Origin: Hyphomonas adhaerens MHS-3
GTDB lineage: Bacteria > Pseudomonadota > Alphaproteobacteria > Caulobacterales > Hyphomonadaceae
Direction: 5' to 3'
Length of the DNA stretch: 64,000 nucleotides
Assembly: GCF_000685235.1 (NCBI RefSeq)
Contig: NZ_ARYH01000004.1
Location: 91,186-155,185, forward strand
Shown here: positions 37,971 through 46,237 of the stretch, in pieces
Position numbering within the stretch: the stretch's first letter is position 1
Layout of the letters: each line of letters starts with the position of its first letter
The notes under the pieces: model-generated
Seen by the model: the letters and a program-made list of their open reading frames with translations, nothing else
What the model was told of the DNA's origin: nothing
Databases searched by the model: none
Program-made: the position numbers and the translations under genes

Positions 37971-39244
37971 CAGGTATATTCCCGAACCGCCGTGACCTGC
38001 TTTTCGCCCTTTCAGGCACAAGCCTGCTGGCTGCTATTCCGCTAACGGCCGCAGCGCAAATCCGGGCACGGCTTGTGGTTGTTGGAGGTGGTTTCGGCGG
38101 GGCGACGGCGGCGCGGTATCTCAAAAGGCTAATGCCGGAGGCGTCAGTCACACTGATCGAGCCCAATACCGATTACTACGCTTGTCCCTTTAGCAATCTG
38201 GTCATCGCCGGCCTGCGCGACCTTTCCGCCCAGCGCTTTAGCTACAGTTCGCTCAAAGCGCAGGGGATTGAAATCGTCCAGGATCGCGCAGTGAACGTTG
38301 ACCCTACGAACCGGACGATCGTTGTCGGATCCGGCGGCACTTATGCGTATGACAAGCTGATCCTGTCTCCCGGCATAGATTTCCGATGGAATGAAATCGA
38401 AGGGTACGACGAAGCGGCCGCAGAGATGATGCCCCATGCCTGGAAAGCTGGTGCACAGACCAAACTGCTGCAGCAGCAGCTCCATGAAATGGACGACGGC
38501 GGTGTGGTCGTCATGTCAGTGCCGCCTGCCCCCTTCCGCTGCCCGCCTGGCCCCTACGAACGCGCCAGCCTGATTGCGCAATACCTCAAGGCAAATAAGC
38601 CGAAATCGAAGCTGGTGATCCTTGACGCCCAGGACAAATTTTCAAAACAGCCATTGTTTGAAGCGGCATGGGCCAGCCTCTATCCGGACCAGATCGAAAG
38701 ATATGATGCGAACGCGTTTGGCCGGGTCGTTGCAGTAGAGCCATCTTCCCGGACCCTCTCGACAGAGTTTGAGGATTTCCAGGCCGATGTGGCCAATGTT
38801 ATCCCACCGCAGAAAGCTGGCATGATCGCCCATCGCGCAGGGGTCACCGACATGACCGGATGGTGCCCGATCGATCCCCTGGCGTTCAGCTCTACGCTCC
38901 AGCCGGACATCCATGTCATAGGCGATGCCACGATTGCTGCGCCGATGCCCAAGTCCGCATTCTCAGCGAACCTTCAGGCCAAGCTGTGTGCCATGCAGAT
39001 TGTCAGAATTCTTTCAGGGGCTTCTCCCCACCCCACGACCCTGACGAATACCTGCTACTCCTACCTCTCCGACAGAACGGCCGTATCCATTACGGGAGTC
39101 TATACGAATGACGGAGGAACCTTGCAGTCCGTCGAAGGGGCCGGTGGGCTCAGCCCCCTGGAAGCCGACCCAATTGTCCGCCAGAACGAAGCACTGCAGG
39201 CAAAGGCATGGTTCCGCACCATCACTGAACAGACATTCGGATGA
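37967..39244 (+). CDS. fccB: Flavocytochrome c sulfide dehydrogenase, flavoprotein subunit
   Basis: Periplasmic FAD protein that oxidises sulfide to sulfur or polysulfide, 425 aa. A Tat-like signal (NRRDLLFALSG) ends in TAAA. The FAD motif VVGGGFGG is near residues 37-44, and the redox cysteines of the family are present: Cys192 in CPPGPYER and Cys300 in GWCPIDP. SoxF is the same protein type in sox clusters. Coupled by 4-bp overlaps to both the cytochrome and soxX. Confidence 0.94.
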   Translation: MTGIFPNRRDLLFALSGTSLLAAIPLTAAAQIRARLVVVGGGFGGATAARYLKRLMPEASVTLIEPNTDYYACPFSNLVIAGLRDLSAQRFSYSSLKAQGIEIVQDRAVNVDPTNRTIVVGSGGTYAYDKLILSPGIDFRWNEIEGYDEAAAEMMPHAWKAGAQTKLLQQQLHEMDDGGVVVMSVPPAPFRCPPGPYERASLIAQYLKANKPKSKLVILDAQDKFSKQPLFEAAWASLYPDQIERYDANAFGRVVAVEPSSRTLSTEFEDFQADVANVIPPQKAGMIAHRAGVTDMTGWCPIDPLAFSSTLQPDIHVIGDATIAAPMPKSAFSANLQAKLCAMQIVRILSGASPHPTTLTNTCYSYLSDRTAVSITGVYTNDGGTLQSVEGAGGLSPLEADPIVRQNEALQAKAWFRTITEQTFG

Positions 39245-39696
39245 CAAGAGCAGCTTATACCAGTTTGCTTTCCCTTCTCCTTCTACCTGCCTGTGAGCAA
39301 GCCCGGGAAGATCGCCTGGCAGGCTCCATCCAGATCGTTGGAGATTCGATTCCGCAACCGCTCGATGGAAAATCGGGAGACCCGGTACGGGGGCAACAGG
39401 TATTTGTCTCACGCGAGGACGGACATTGCGTCCTGTGCCACCAAGTCGGCAGCCTGGATGCAGAATTTCAGGGAAATGTTGGTCCCGCGCTCACCGGTAT
39501 TGGCGCACGCCTGACCGCTGGACAGATCCGCTATCGCATTGTTGACGCTCAAGGCATTTGGCCAGACACTGTCATGCCATCCTATTACCGCACGGGCGAT
39601 CTTCGCCAGGTTGGCAATGAGTACAGCGGCAAGCCTGCCCTCGGCGCTCAACAGATCGAAGACATCGTTGCCTTTTTGGAAACACAGACAAACTGA
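39241..39696 (+). CDS. soxX: Sulfur oxidation c-type cytochrome SoxX
   Basis: Haem subunit of SoxXA, which oxidatively couples a sulfur compound to the SoxY cysteine. 151 aa; haem motif CVLCH at residues 63-67 and axial Met112 in VMPSYY. The export signal ends in LLPAC, a lipobox-like site that canonical SoxX lacks. Stop and soxY start overlap by one base (TGATG). Confidence 0.93.
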   Translation: MTRAAYTSLLSLLLLPACEQAREDRLAGSIQIVGDSIPQPLDGKSGDPVRGQQVFVSREDGHCVLCHQVGSLDAEFQGNVGPALTGIGARLTAGQIRYRIVDAQGIWPDTVMPSYYRTGDLRQVGNEYSGKPALGAQQIEDIVAFLETQTN

Positions 39697-40175
39697 TGCC
39701 ACAGGACGAGCAAACACCTTCCAGATTGACCTGCACACGCCGCGCTTTGCTCACCTCCGCTGGCGCGATGTCGATTGCGTCTGTTCTTGCTCCGCTGGCA
39801 TCCGCAACACCAGAAGACGCCGATCAGGCAATTCGGGACATATTCGGCGACCGGCCGATCAACGAAGGCAAGGTAACGGTAACGCTGCCCCCAATTGCCG
39901 AAAACGGCAATTCGGTCCCGATTGGCATTACCGTTGATAGTCCCATGACGGACGATGACTTCGTGAAGCAAATCGTCGTTCTTTCTCCACGCAATCCGAT
40001 TGCAACCATCGCTCGTTTTCGTCTGGGCCCAGATGCGGGCCGCGCGGATATTTCCACACGCGTCCGCATGGCAGGAACCCAGACGCTTCGCGTTGTTGCA
40101 GAAATGAGCGATGGCACGCTGTGGGCCGGAACGGGCAGCACATATGTTACCCTTGCTGCATGCGTTATCGGTTAG
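39696..40175 (+). CDS. soxY: Sulfur carrier SoxY with unusual C-terminus
   Basis: Covalent carrier of sulfur intermediates, 159 aa. A twin-arginine signal (TRRALLTSAG) leads to a mature domain of normal length. Canonical SoxY ends in Gly-Gly-Cys-Gly-Gly; here the end is Ala-Ala-Cys-Val-Ile-Gly, with the carrier Cys at 156. The swinging arm is therefore less flexible and one residue longer after Cys. Followed by soxZ after 15 bp. Confidence 0.9.
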   Translation: MPQDEQTPSRLTCTRRALLTSAGAMSIASVLAPLASATPEDADQAIRDIFGDRPINEGKVTVTLPPIAENGNSVPIGITVDSPMTDDDFVKQIVVLSPRNPIATIARFRLGPDAGRADISTRVRMAGTQTLRVVAEMSDGTLWAGTGSTYVTLAACVIG

Positions 40176-40190
40176 AGAGGTGAAGCCCCG

Positions 40191-40505
40191 ATGATCCGCA
40201 TTTCAGCTCCCGAAACAGCTTTTGAAGGCGAAGTAATCGAACTCAAGGTCATGATCCAGCACCCGATGGAAACAGGCTACCGGCGGGATTCCAAAGGCGA
40301 GATCATTCCACGGGACATCATCAAACACTTCCGCTGCACCTATGATGGTAACGTCATCTTTGAGGGTGAGTTCTTTCCGGGGGTTGCGGCCAACCCATTC
40401 CTGACCTTCCATGCCCGCGCTTCACAGACCGGCCCCCTGGAATTCTCCTGGACCGACCAGCATGGAGAGACCTGGACAGAACAGCGGTTGCTGACGGTCT
40501 CATGA
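40191..40505 (+). CDS. soxZ: Thiosulfate oxidation carrier partner SoxZ
   Basis: Structural partner of SoxY in the periplasmic SoxYZ carrier, 104 aa, all-beta immunoglobulin-like fold, with no signal of its own, as normal for export with SoxY. The family patterns IELKVMIQHPMETGYRRD and NPFLTFHARA are present. Site AGAGAGGTGAAG precedes ATG 40191. It overlaps soxA by 4 bp. Confidence 0.95.
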   Translation: MIRISAPETAFEGEVIELKVMIQHPMETGYRRDSKGEIIPRDIIKHFRCTYDGNVIFEGEFFPGVAANPFLTFHARASQTGPLEFSWTDQHGETWTEQRLLTVS

Positions 40506-41290
40506 GACACCTTAGTCTACTGGTGCTCATTCTGGCGGGATGTGGAAGTCCGCAAAATCAATACGCTCAAGACAGCCAGGTCTTGCCGGCGGATATCCGA
40601 TCCGGCTACGAGTTCCTTCAACCGGAAACCCAGTCTCTTCAGGATGATGATTTTGCCAATCCGGGTTTCCTCTGGATCGACAAAGGGGAAACCCTATTCA
40701 ATCAGCATCCGGACAATGGCAAGAGAGCATGCGCTTCCTGCCATACTGAGGATATCCGTTCCATCGCGGACGCCGCGGCGCACTACCCCGCCATTGACGA
40801 GCAAACAGGCAAGCTCGTGAATCTGGAGGGGCGGATAAACCTATGCCGCGAGCGCTACCAGGATCTTCCTCCGCTGGAATATGAGAGCGACGACCTGCTG
40901 GGCCTGACCGCCTATATTTCCAGTCTCGCACGTGGCGTTCCGATTGCGGTAGACATCACTGGCCCGGCCAGGAAATACTTTGACGCGGGCGAAGACTATT
41001 TCTTTCTTCGCAAGGGCCAGTTCAATCTGGCCTGCAGCCAATGTCACAACGAGCATTGGGGAGACAAGCTGCGCGGCGATACAATCAGCCAGGGGCATGG
41101 AAACGCCTTCCCCGCCTACAGGATGGAGTGGCAAACATTTGGCTCCCTCCACCGGCGGCTGCGTGATTGTGATACCGGTATTCGCGCGGAGCCACTGGAA
41201 TATGGCTCGGAAACCTATACAGCTGTCGAACTCTATCTGGCGAAGCGAGCAGAAGGGCTGGCTATGGAATCTCCGGGGATCAGGCGATGA
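40502..41290 (+). CDS. soxA: Sulfur oxidation c-type cytochrome SoxA (dihaem type)
   Basis: Catalytic partner of SoxX, 262 aa. Haem motifs CASCH (77-81) and CSQCH (178-182) are both present, and Cys223 in RDCDTG matches the active-site haem-ligand cysteine that becomes a persulfide. The signal ends in a perfect lipobox LAGC (Cys14), so this SoxA is predicted to be lipid-anchored, unlike the soluble standard form. It overlaps the ModE-like gene by 4 bp. No soxB or soxCD follows. Confidence 0.95.
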   Translation: MRHLSLLVLILAGCGSPQNQYAQDSQVLPADIRSGYEFLQPETQSLQDDDFANPGFLWIDKGETLFNQHPDNGKRACASCHTEDIRSIADAAAHYPAIDEQTGKLVNLEGRINLCRERYQDLPPLEYESDDLLGLTAYISSLARGVPIAVDITGPARKYFDAGEDYFFLRKGQFNLACSQCHNEHWGDKLRGDTISQGHGNAFPAYRMEWQTFGSLHRRLRDCDTGIRAEPLEYGSETYTAVELYLAKRAEGLAMESPGIRR

Positions 41291-41643
41291 CGGCACCAGA
41301 CAAGCCCCGCCTGAGCATTCGGATTGACCTGCCCGGCGGAGGACGATTTGGACCAGGCAAGGCTGCCCTGCTGGATGCAATTGCGGATCTGGGATCCATC
41401 AACAAGGCGGCCGCGCAATTGGGCATGTCCTACCCGCGCGCCAAAAAGCTCGTCGAGGCGATGAACCGTGATTTTGGCGTTCCACTTGTGATCTCAGCCC
41501 AGGGCGGGGCAGATGGCGGTGGCTCGCGGCTGACCGACGCGGCTGATGAAATACGCGGCATTTACCGCGAGCTTTGCAACCGAACCCTTGCGCACAACAA
41601 AGAGCTCCTCAGAACATTCAGCAAGCCGGACAAACGTAATTAG
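41287..41643 (+). CDS. ModE-like winged-helix DNA-binding protein (lacks molybdate-binding part)
   Basis: A 118-aa protein matching the N-terminal LysR-like DNA-binding domain of ModE (DLGSINKAAAQLGMSYPRAKKLVEAMN). The C-terminal TOBE molybdate-binding domains of full ModE (about 260 aa) are absent, so it cannot sense molybdate the standard way. A palindrome of ModE type lies just after the gene. Being inside the operon, it probably regulates the downstream Moco genes. Confidence 0.87.
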   Translation: MTAPDKPRLSIRIDLPGGGRFGPGKAALLDAIADLGSINKAAAQLGMSYPRAKKLVEAMNRDFGVPLVISAQGGADGGGSRLTDAADEIRGIYRELCNRTLAHNKELLRTFSKPDKRN

Positions 41644-41650
41644 GGCTGTC

Positions 41651-41676
41651 GCATTATAAATCGCCGTTTATAATGC
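41651..41676 (+). promoter_or_regulatory. Perfect ModE-type palindrome overlapping a -10 box
   Basis: GCATTATAAA (41651-41660), spacer TCGCCG, TTTATAATGC (41667-41676): 10-bp perfect arms, in a layout like ModE sites (TTATA-rich arms, 6-8 bp spacer). The right arm contains TATAAT at 41669-41674, a consensus -10; transcription would start near 41681, two bases before the ATG at 41683, giving a nearly leaderless mRNA. The only -35-like bases are weak (CTGTCG at 41646). Confidence 0.65.
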
Positions 41677-41682
41677 TCCGCG

Positions 41683-43185
41683 ATGGCTGATCCTTCGCGC
41701 CTTTATGCAGAGCACCCACAGGACGTGTTGGGCCAGTGGCTGATCTGGCGACAATCCGGACCGGTTGCGCTGGTTGTGGTCTCATCCACACAAGGCGGAA
41801 GCGTTCGTTCCCCGGGCGCATTGATGGCCGTAGGCGCCGACGGCCGAAAATGCGGCTATATTTCCGGCGGCTGCGTAGACGCTGATGTTGTTTTGCAAGC
41901 GAAACAGGCGATCGCAGAGAACAAGAGTCTGTCGCTGCGGTACGGTGACGGATCCCCATTCATAGACATGCCGCTCCCCTGCGGCGGCGCAATTGAAATC
42001 GTGATCCTGCCTGATGCTGATGAAGCTGCGCTTCGAAAATGCCATGACACGCTATATGCCCGAAAGCGCGCGCAACTTTCCCTACCGGGACTATCGGCAA
42101 CATTCACCTACACACCAAAACTCAATGTTCGGATCGCAGGACGTGGTGCCGACGCACTGGCATTGGCGCGACTGGTTAGGGCGAGCGGATACGGACTGAC
42201 GCTTCAGCTACGCGACGGCGAAGACATAGACGAAGCTGCACTGGAGGGGTTCAACGACGTCGTGCCGCTGAAGACACCGCAGGATTTGCCAGTTTCGGCC
42301 GACGACGCCTGGACTGCCTTTATTTTAATGTTCCACGATCCCGATTGGGAAACGGCGCTCCTGAAACAAGCGCTCCAAGGCAAAGCATTTTACGTGGGTG
42401 CGGTCGGTAGCCAGAAAACGCAAAGCCGCCGCCAGATGCATTTGGAGCAGGAAGGTGTTGAGCCCGAACAAATCGCCCGTGTGCGAGGACCGGTCGGCCT
42501 CCTCCCTTCCATGCGGGATTCCTCGATGCTGGCCGTTTCAGCATTGGCTGAGATCGTCGGAACCTACAAACAAGCGCAGACTTCGCCATTTTCAGACACT
42601 GCTCTTATTCTCCTCGCTGCCGGACAATCAAAACGGTTCGAGAGCGGAGACAAATTGCTCTCGGATCTTTCTGGAAAGCCGGTGCTGAGCCATGCTGCAA
42701 TGCATCTCTCAGACGAACCTTGTGCGGCGCGCATCGCCGTGACCGGACCGGGCCAGCCGGACCGCCAGAGGATACTGAAATCCGCTGGATGGGAAATCGT
42801 GGAAAATCCTGATCCAGCCGCCGGACAATCAACCTCGCTGAAGGCAGCTATAGACACCGCTGCGGGACTTCCGACTGTCGGGCATGTTCTGGTCTTGCTT
42901 GCTGACATGCCTTTCGTATCTGATCGTCATTTGCTCGCACTCCGCAATGCAAGGACTCCGGGAATTTCTGCGGTCATGTCAGCCGTTGGCGACACGCTAT
43001 GCCCACCCGCCATTTTCTCACGGAACACGTTTGATGCATTGGGGAACATTCCTGGGGATGTCGGGGCCCGACATGTATTCCGCTCACTGAGCAACACAAA
43101 AACCATCCCGTTGCCACAGCAAGAGGCTATCGACGTCGACACCACCGAAGACCTGGCCCGGGCGACCGGTGCCCTGATGACCTAG
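41683..43185 (+). CDS. XdhC/CoxI-type maturase fused to MocA/MobA-like cytidylyltransferase
   Basis: A 500-aa fusion serving xanthine-oxidase-family enzymes. Residues 1 to about 280 are XdhC/CoxI type (SPGALMAV, YISGGCVD, then a Rossmann part with VGAVGSQKTQSRR), which binds the cofactor and inserts the terminal sulfur. Residues about 290-500 are a MobA-like nucleotidyltransferase (LLAAGQSKRF...DK, then LLADMPFV), most likely MocA making the cytosine dinucleotide form. Both steps match the Mo hydroxylase at 34967-37623. No ribosome site is visible before ATG 41683. Confidence 0.92.
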   Translation: MADPSRLYAEHPQDVLGQWLIWRQSGPVALVVVSSTQGGSVRSPGALMAVGADGRKCGYISGGCVDADVVLQAKQAIAENKSLSLRYGDGSPFIDMPLPCGGAIEIVILPDADEAALRKCHDTLYARKRAQLSLPGLSATFTYTPKLNVRIAGRGADALALARLVRASGYGLTLQLRDGEDIDEAALEGFNDVVPLKTPQDLPVSADDAWTAFILMFHDPDWETALLKQALQGKAFYVGAVGSQKTQSRRQMHLEQEGVEPEQIARVRGPVGLLPSMRDSSMLAVSALAEIVGTYKQAQTSPFSDTALILLAAGQSKRFESGDKLLSDLSGKPVLSHAAMHLSDEPCAARIAVTGPGQPDRQRILKSAGWEIVENPDPAAGQSTSLKAAIDTAAGLPTVGHVLVLLADMPFVSDRHLLALRNARTPGISAVMSAVGDTLCPPAIFSRNTFDALGNIPGDVGARHVFRSLSNTKTIPLPQQEAIDVDTTEDLARATGALMT

Positions 43186-43205
43186 GAGGCAGGATTCTGG
43201 CTTAC

Positions 43206-43958
43206 GTGCTTCCGGTTATCTTCTTTATTACAGCGGCTCTGTACGCCAGCGTCGGATTCGGCGGAGGGTCGACCTACAACGCCGTTCTCATCCTTTCGGG
43301 CGCTGACTTCAGAATCGTGCCGATCATCGCACTCGCCTGCAACATTCTGGTCGTAACAGGAAACACGCTCCGCTATGGCATGGCAGGTGACCTGGATTGG
43401 CGCGCCCTTCTGCCGGCGCTGGCCCTGTCCGTCCCACTCGCCTGGCTCGGCGGCAGAGTGCCCGTGAACGAGTTCGTATTTTCCGCACTACTCGGGATCA
43501 CCTTGATGTTCACCGGCCTTTCCATGCTCTTCCAGAACAGCTGGAAACAAACGCGTGACGTCCCTTCGTCATCACGCGCGATGATCCTTCTGCCTGTCGG
43601 TGCGGGCACTGGTTTCCTGGCGGGCCTCGTCGGAATTGGTGGCGGGATATTTCTTGCGCCCGTTCTTTACTGGATCCGATGGAGTCATGAAAAGGCAATC
43701 GCCGCTGCATGCAGCCTGTTCATCCTGTTGAACTCCCTGTCTGGGCTGGCCGGGCAAGCAACCAAATTGAGCAATGTTGGAACGCTCCAGCTGGCCACAC
43801 CTTACCTGCCCCTCTTGCCTGCGGTTCTTGTCGGTGGATGGATCGGGAACCGCTATGGCGTGTTCCGGATGCAGCCCAACCATTTGCGCTATGGAACGGC
43901 CATTCTCATCCTCGTCGTTGCGGCGCGACTGCTGTACAAGGTCTGGAGGACTGCATAA
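43206..43958 (+). CDS. TauE/SafE family anion exporter
   Basis: Inner-membrane protein of 250 aa with about eight hydrophobic segments and two GGG-containing repeats (GFGGGSTYN near 17, GIGGGIFLAP near 145), typical of TauE/SafE. Family members export sulfite or sulfoacetate. In a sox operon it probably removes sulfite. Start is GTG 43206; AGGAGG lies 15 bp upstream, a little far, so a rarer start (CTG 43197) is possible. Confidence 0.87.
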   Translation: MLPVIFFITAALYASVGFGGGSTYNAVLILSGADFRIVPIIALACNILVVTGNTLRYGMAGDLDWRALLPALALSVPLAWLGGRVPVNEFVFSALLGITLMFTGLSMLFQNSWKQTRDVPSSSRAMILLPVGAGTGFLAGLVGIGGGIFLAPVLYWIRWSHEKAIAAACSLFILLNSLSGLAGQATKLSNVGTLQLATPYLPLLPAVLVGGWIGNRYGVFRMQPNHLRYGTAILILVVAARLLYKVWRTA

Positions 43959-43962
43959 CACC

Positions 43963-44982
43963 ATGACCGCATCTTCTTCCGCCCCACTTGTGGACACGTT
44001 TGGCCGACAGGTAACTTACCTGCGAATGTCGGTTACGGACCGTTGTGATCTGCGCTGCACCTACTGCATGGCCGAGGCGATGACTTTTCTCCCCAAAAAG
44101 GAATTGCTCACTCTCGAAGAACTTGAATTCGTTGCGAGCGCTTTCGTAAAGCGGGGCGTCAGGAAAATCCGAATTACGGGTGGCGAACCGCTGGTACGAA
44201 AAGGCATCATGTCTTTATTCAACCAACTGGGTCAGATGCTGGGCGGCGGCCTTGAAGAGCTCACCCTAACCACCAATGCCACCCAGCTGTCGCAGCATGC
44301 AGATGACCTCGCCAAAGCGGGCGTCCGTAGAGTGAATGTCTCTCTCGATACCCTGAATTCCGCCCGTTTTTCCGAGATCGCTCGCCGGGACCAGCTTGGT
44401 CAGGTTCTTGATGGCGTTCATGCCGCAAAGGCCGCGGGCCTGAAGGTCAAGATCAATACGGTCGCCTTGAAGCACCAGAATTCTGAAGAAATTCCGGACA
44501 TTATTTCATGGGCTCACGAACAGGGACACGATGTTTCCCTGATTGAAGTCATGCCACTTGGGGAAACAGGCGAAGACAGATTCGACCAGTACATTCCGCT
44601 GGACCTTGTTCAACAGAAACTCGAAACGCAATGGACACTGGAACCAGAGGAAAAAAGTGACCCGTTGGCAGGGCCCTCGCGTTATTTCCGGATTCGCGAA
44701 ACTGGCGGACGCGTTGGTTTTATCACGCCACTGACGAATAATTTCTGCGCTGGCTGCAATCGCGTCCGCATAACCTGCACAGGGCGAATTTACATGTGCC
44801 TGGGGCAGAACAATCATATTGACCTCCGCACGCCGCTCAGAGAGTCCTCTGATCCGGCGAGTGCCCTCGATGAAGCCCTGGATGCAGCACTCTTTGCCAA
44901 ACCGGAACGTCACGACTTCTCGATCCGGACACCAGGCCAAAGCCCCGCCGTGGCGCGGCACATGTCGGTAACGGGAGGATAG
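43963..44982 (+). CDS. moaA: GTP 3',8-cyclase MoaA (radical SAM, Moco step 1)
   Basis: First enzyme of molybdopterin synthesis, converting GTP to 3',8-cyclo-dihydro-GTP. 339 aa from ATG 43963 (site GGAGGACTGC). The radical-SAM cluster motif CDLRCTYC is near residue 27-34, and the C-terminal cluster Cys appear as CAGCNRV...C. The usual C-terminal Gly-Gly is present (SVTGG). Starts 4 bp after tauE. Confidence 0.97.
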   Translation: MTASSSAPLVDTFGRQVTYLRMSVTDRCDLRCTYCMAEAMTFLPKKELLTLEELEFVASAFVKRGVRKIRITGGEPLVRKGIMSLFNQLGQMLGGGLEELTLTTNATQLSQHADDLAKAGVRRVNVSLDTLNSARFSEIARRDQLGQVLDGVHAAKAAGLKVKINTVALKHQNSEEIPDIISWAHEQGHDVSLIEVMPLGETGEDRFDQYIPLDLVQQKLETQWTLEPEEKSDPLAGPSRYFRIRETGGRVGFITPLTNNFCAGCNRVRITCTGRIYMCLGQNNHIDLRTPLRESSDPASALDEALDAALFAKPERHDFSIRTPGQSPAVARHMSVTGG

Positions 44983-44984
44983 AG

Positions 44985-45233
44985 ATGGCCCGGATTCTCT
45001 ACTTTGGAAAACTGTCCAGTATCTTTGGAAAGGTATCAGAACAAACTCCCCTTCCGGACCAGGTCTCGGATACGAAAGCACTGCGGGAATGGCTGGACGA
45101 AACCAGAAACTTCAACGGCGCCTTGATGCACAGCAGCGTTCGCATGGCGGTCAACAGTGAGATCATTGCTGACCCGTTTCCCGTGTCCGACGCCGACGAA
45201 ATCGCCTTCCTGCCGCCCGTCGGAGGGGGATGA
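44985..45233 (+). CDS. moaD: Molybdopterin synthase small subunit MoaD
   Basis: Ubiquitin-like sulfur carrier of molybdopterin synthase, 82 aa, ending in the required Gly-Gly (PVGGG) that is thiocarboxylated. Strong GGGAGGAT site; two bases after moaA. It overlaps moaE by 4 bp. Confidence 0.95.
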   Translation: MARILYFGKLSSIFGKVSEQTPLPDQVSDTKALREWLDETRNFNGALMHSSVRMAVNSEIIADPFPVSDADEIAFLPPVGGG

Positions 45234-45694
45234 TGATCAGGCTTACAGATCACCCTTTCCTGACAACCGATGCTGTCGCAGAGTTCGAAAAGGATGCAGC
45301 GGGCGCCGGCGCGATTGTCACGTTTTGCGGCCTGGTTCGCCCTCAATCTGCTGAAGGGGATGTCGAAACCCTGCATCTGCAAGCCTATTCGCCAATGACG
45401 GAGAACGGCATCCGGCAAGCCGTCAACGACGCCAGGCAAAGATGGCCGCTCACGGCCGTTCACATCATCCACAGGATCGGTGACATGGCGCCGGGTGAGC
45501 CGATTGTCTTCGTCGCGACCGCCGCCCCACATCGGAGAGCCGCATTCGAAGCTGCCGACTTTCTGATGGATTACCTCAAGACGGATGCAATCTTCTGGAA
45601 AAAGGAAGTGACCGCATCGGAAACACGCTGGATCGAGCCGCGGGCAGATGATTACGTCGACCGCGCCAGATGGAACCCGCAGGGAGAAAGCTGA
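45230..45694 (+). CDS. moaE: Molybdopterin synthase large subunit MoaE
   Basis: Catalytic subunit that inserts two sulfurs from MoaD into precursor Z, 154 aa. Family motifs FCGLVRP (loop) and the KTDAIFWKKE segment with the catalytic lysines are present. Two consecutive ATG codons (45230, 45233) could both serve; the first makes the ATGA overlap with moaD. Confidence 0.95.
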   Translation: MMIRLTDHPFLTTDAVAEFEKDAAGAGAIVTFCGLVRPQSAEGDVETLHLQAYSPMTENGIRQAVNDARQRWPLTAVHIIHRIGDMAPGEPIVFVATAAPHRRAAFEAADFLMDYLKTDAIFWKKEVTASETRWIEPRADDYVDRARWNPQGES

Positions 45695-45700
45695 CCCAAA

Positions 45701-46237
45701 ATGCATGGCATCAACGAAAAACTGGAATTCAAACCCGTCCGGATCGCGGTGTTGATCGTTAGCGATACACGCACACTCGAAACAGACACATCGGGTGCAA
45801 CCCTGGTGCAAAGGCTGGAAACGGCGGGCCACATCCTCACCGAAAGAAAGATCCTGCCCGACGACAAAGCCGCGATACGTGCGCAGGTTTCCGAATGGAT
45901 CGCTGACCCGGAAACTGACGTTGTGATCACCAGTGGGGGCACCGGGCTGACTGGCCGTGACGTAACACCTGAAGCCGTGACACCGCTCTTCGACAAAACG
46001 ATCGAAGGGTTCTCGGTCATCTTTCACCAGGTCAGTTTCCAGAGCGTCGGCCTTTCAACCCTGCAATCACGGGCAATCGCAGGCCTCGCGTCCGGAACCT
46101 TTATTTTCTGCCTGCCGGGCTCAACCGGCGCCGTAAAAGATGGGTGGGACAAGGTCATCTCCTACCAGCTCGACAGCCGCCATAAGCCCTGCAACCTCGT
46201 CGAACTGATGCCGCGTCTCATGGAACATGAAGGATGA
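45701..46237 (+). CDS. moaB: Molybdopterin adenylyltransferase-type MoaB
   Basis: MogA/MoaB-fold protein of 178 aa that probably adenylylates molybdopterin for metal insertion by MoeA. The TSGGTGLTGRDVTPEA motif marks the nucleotide/pterin site. No separate mogA is in the operon, so this copy likely fills that step. It overlaps moaC by 4 bp. Confidence 0.93.
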   Translation: MHGINEKLEFKPVRIAVLIVSDTRTLETDTSGATLVQRLETAGHILTERKILPDDKAAIRAQVSEWIADPETDVVITSGGTGLTGRDVTPEAVTPLFDKTIEGFSVIFHQVSFQSVGLSTLQSRAIAGLASGTFIFCLPGSTGAVKDGWDKVISYQLDSRHKPCNLVELMPRLMEHEG

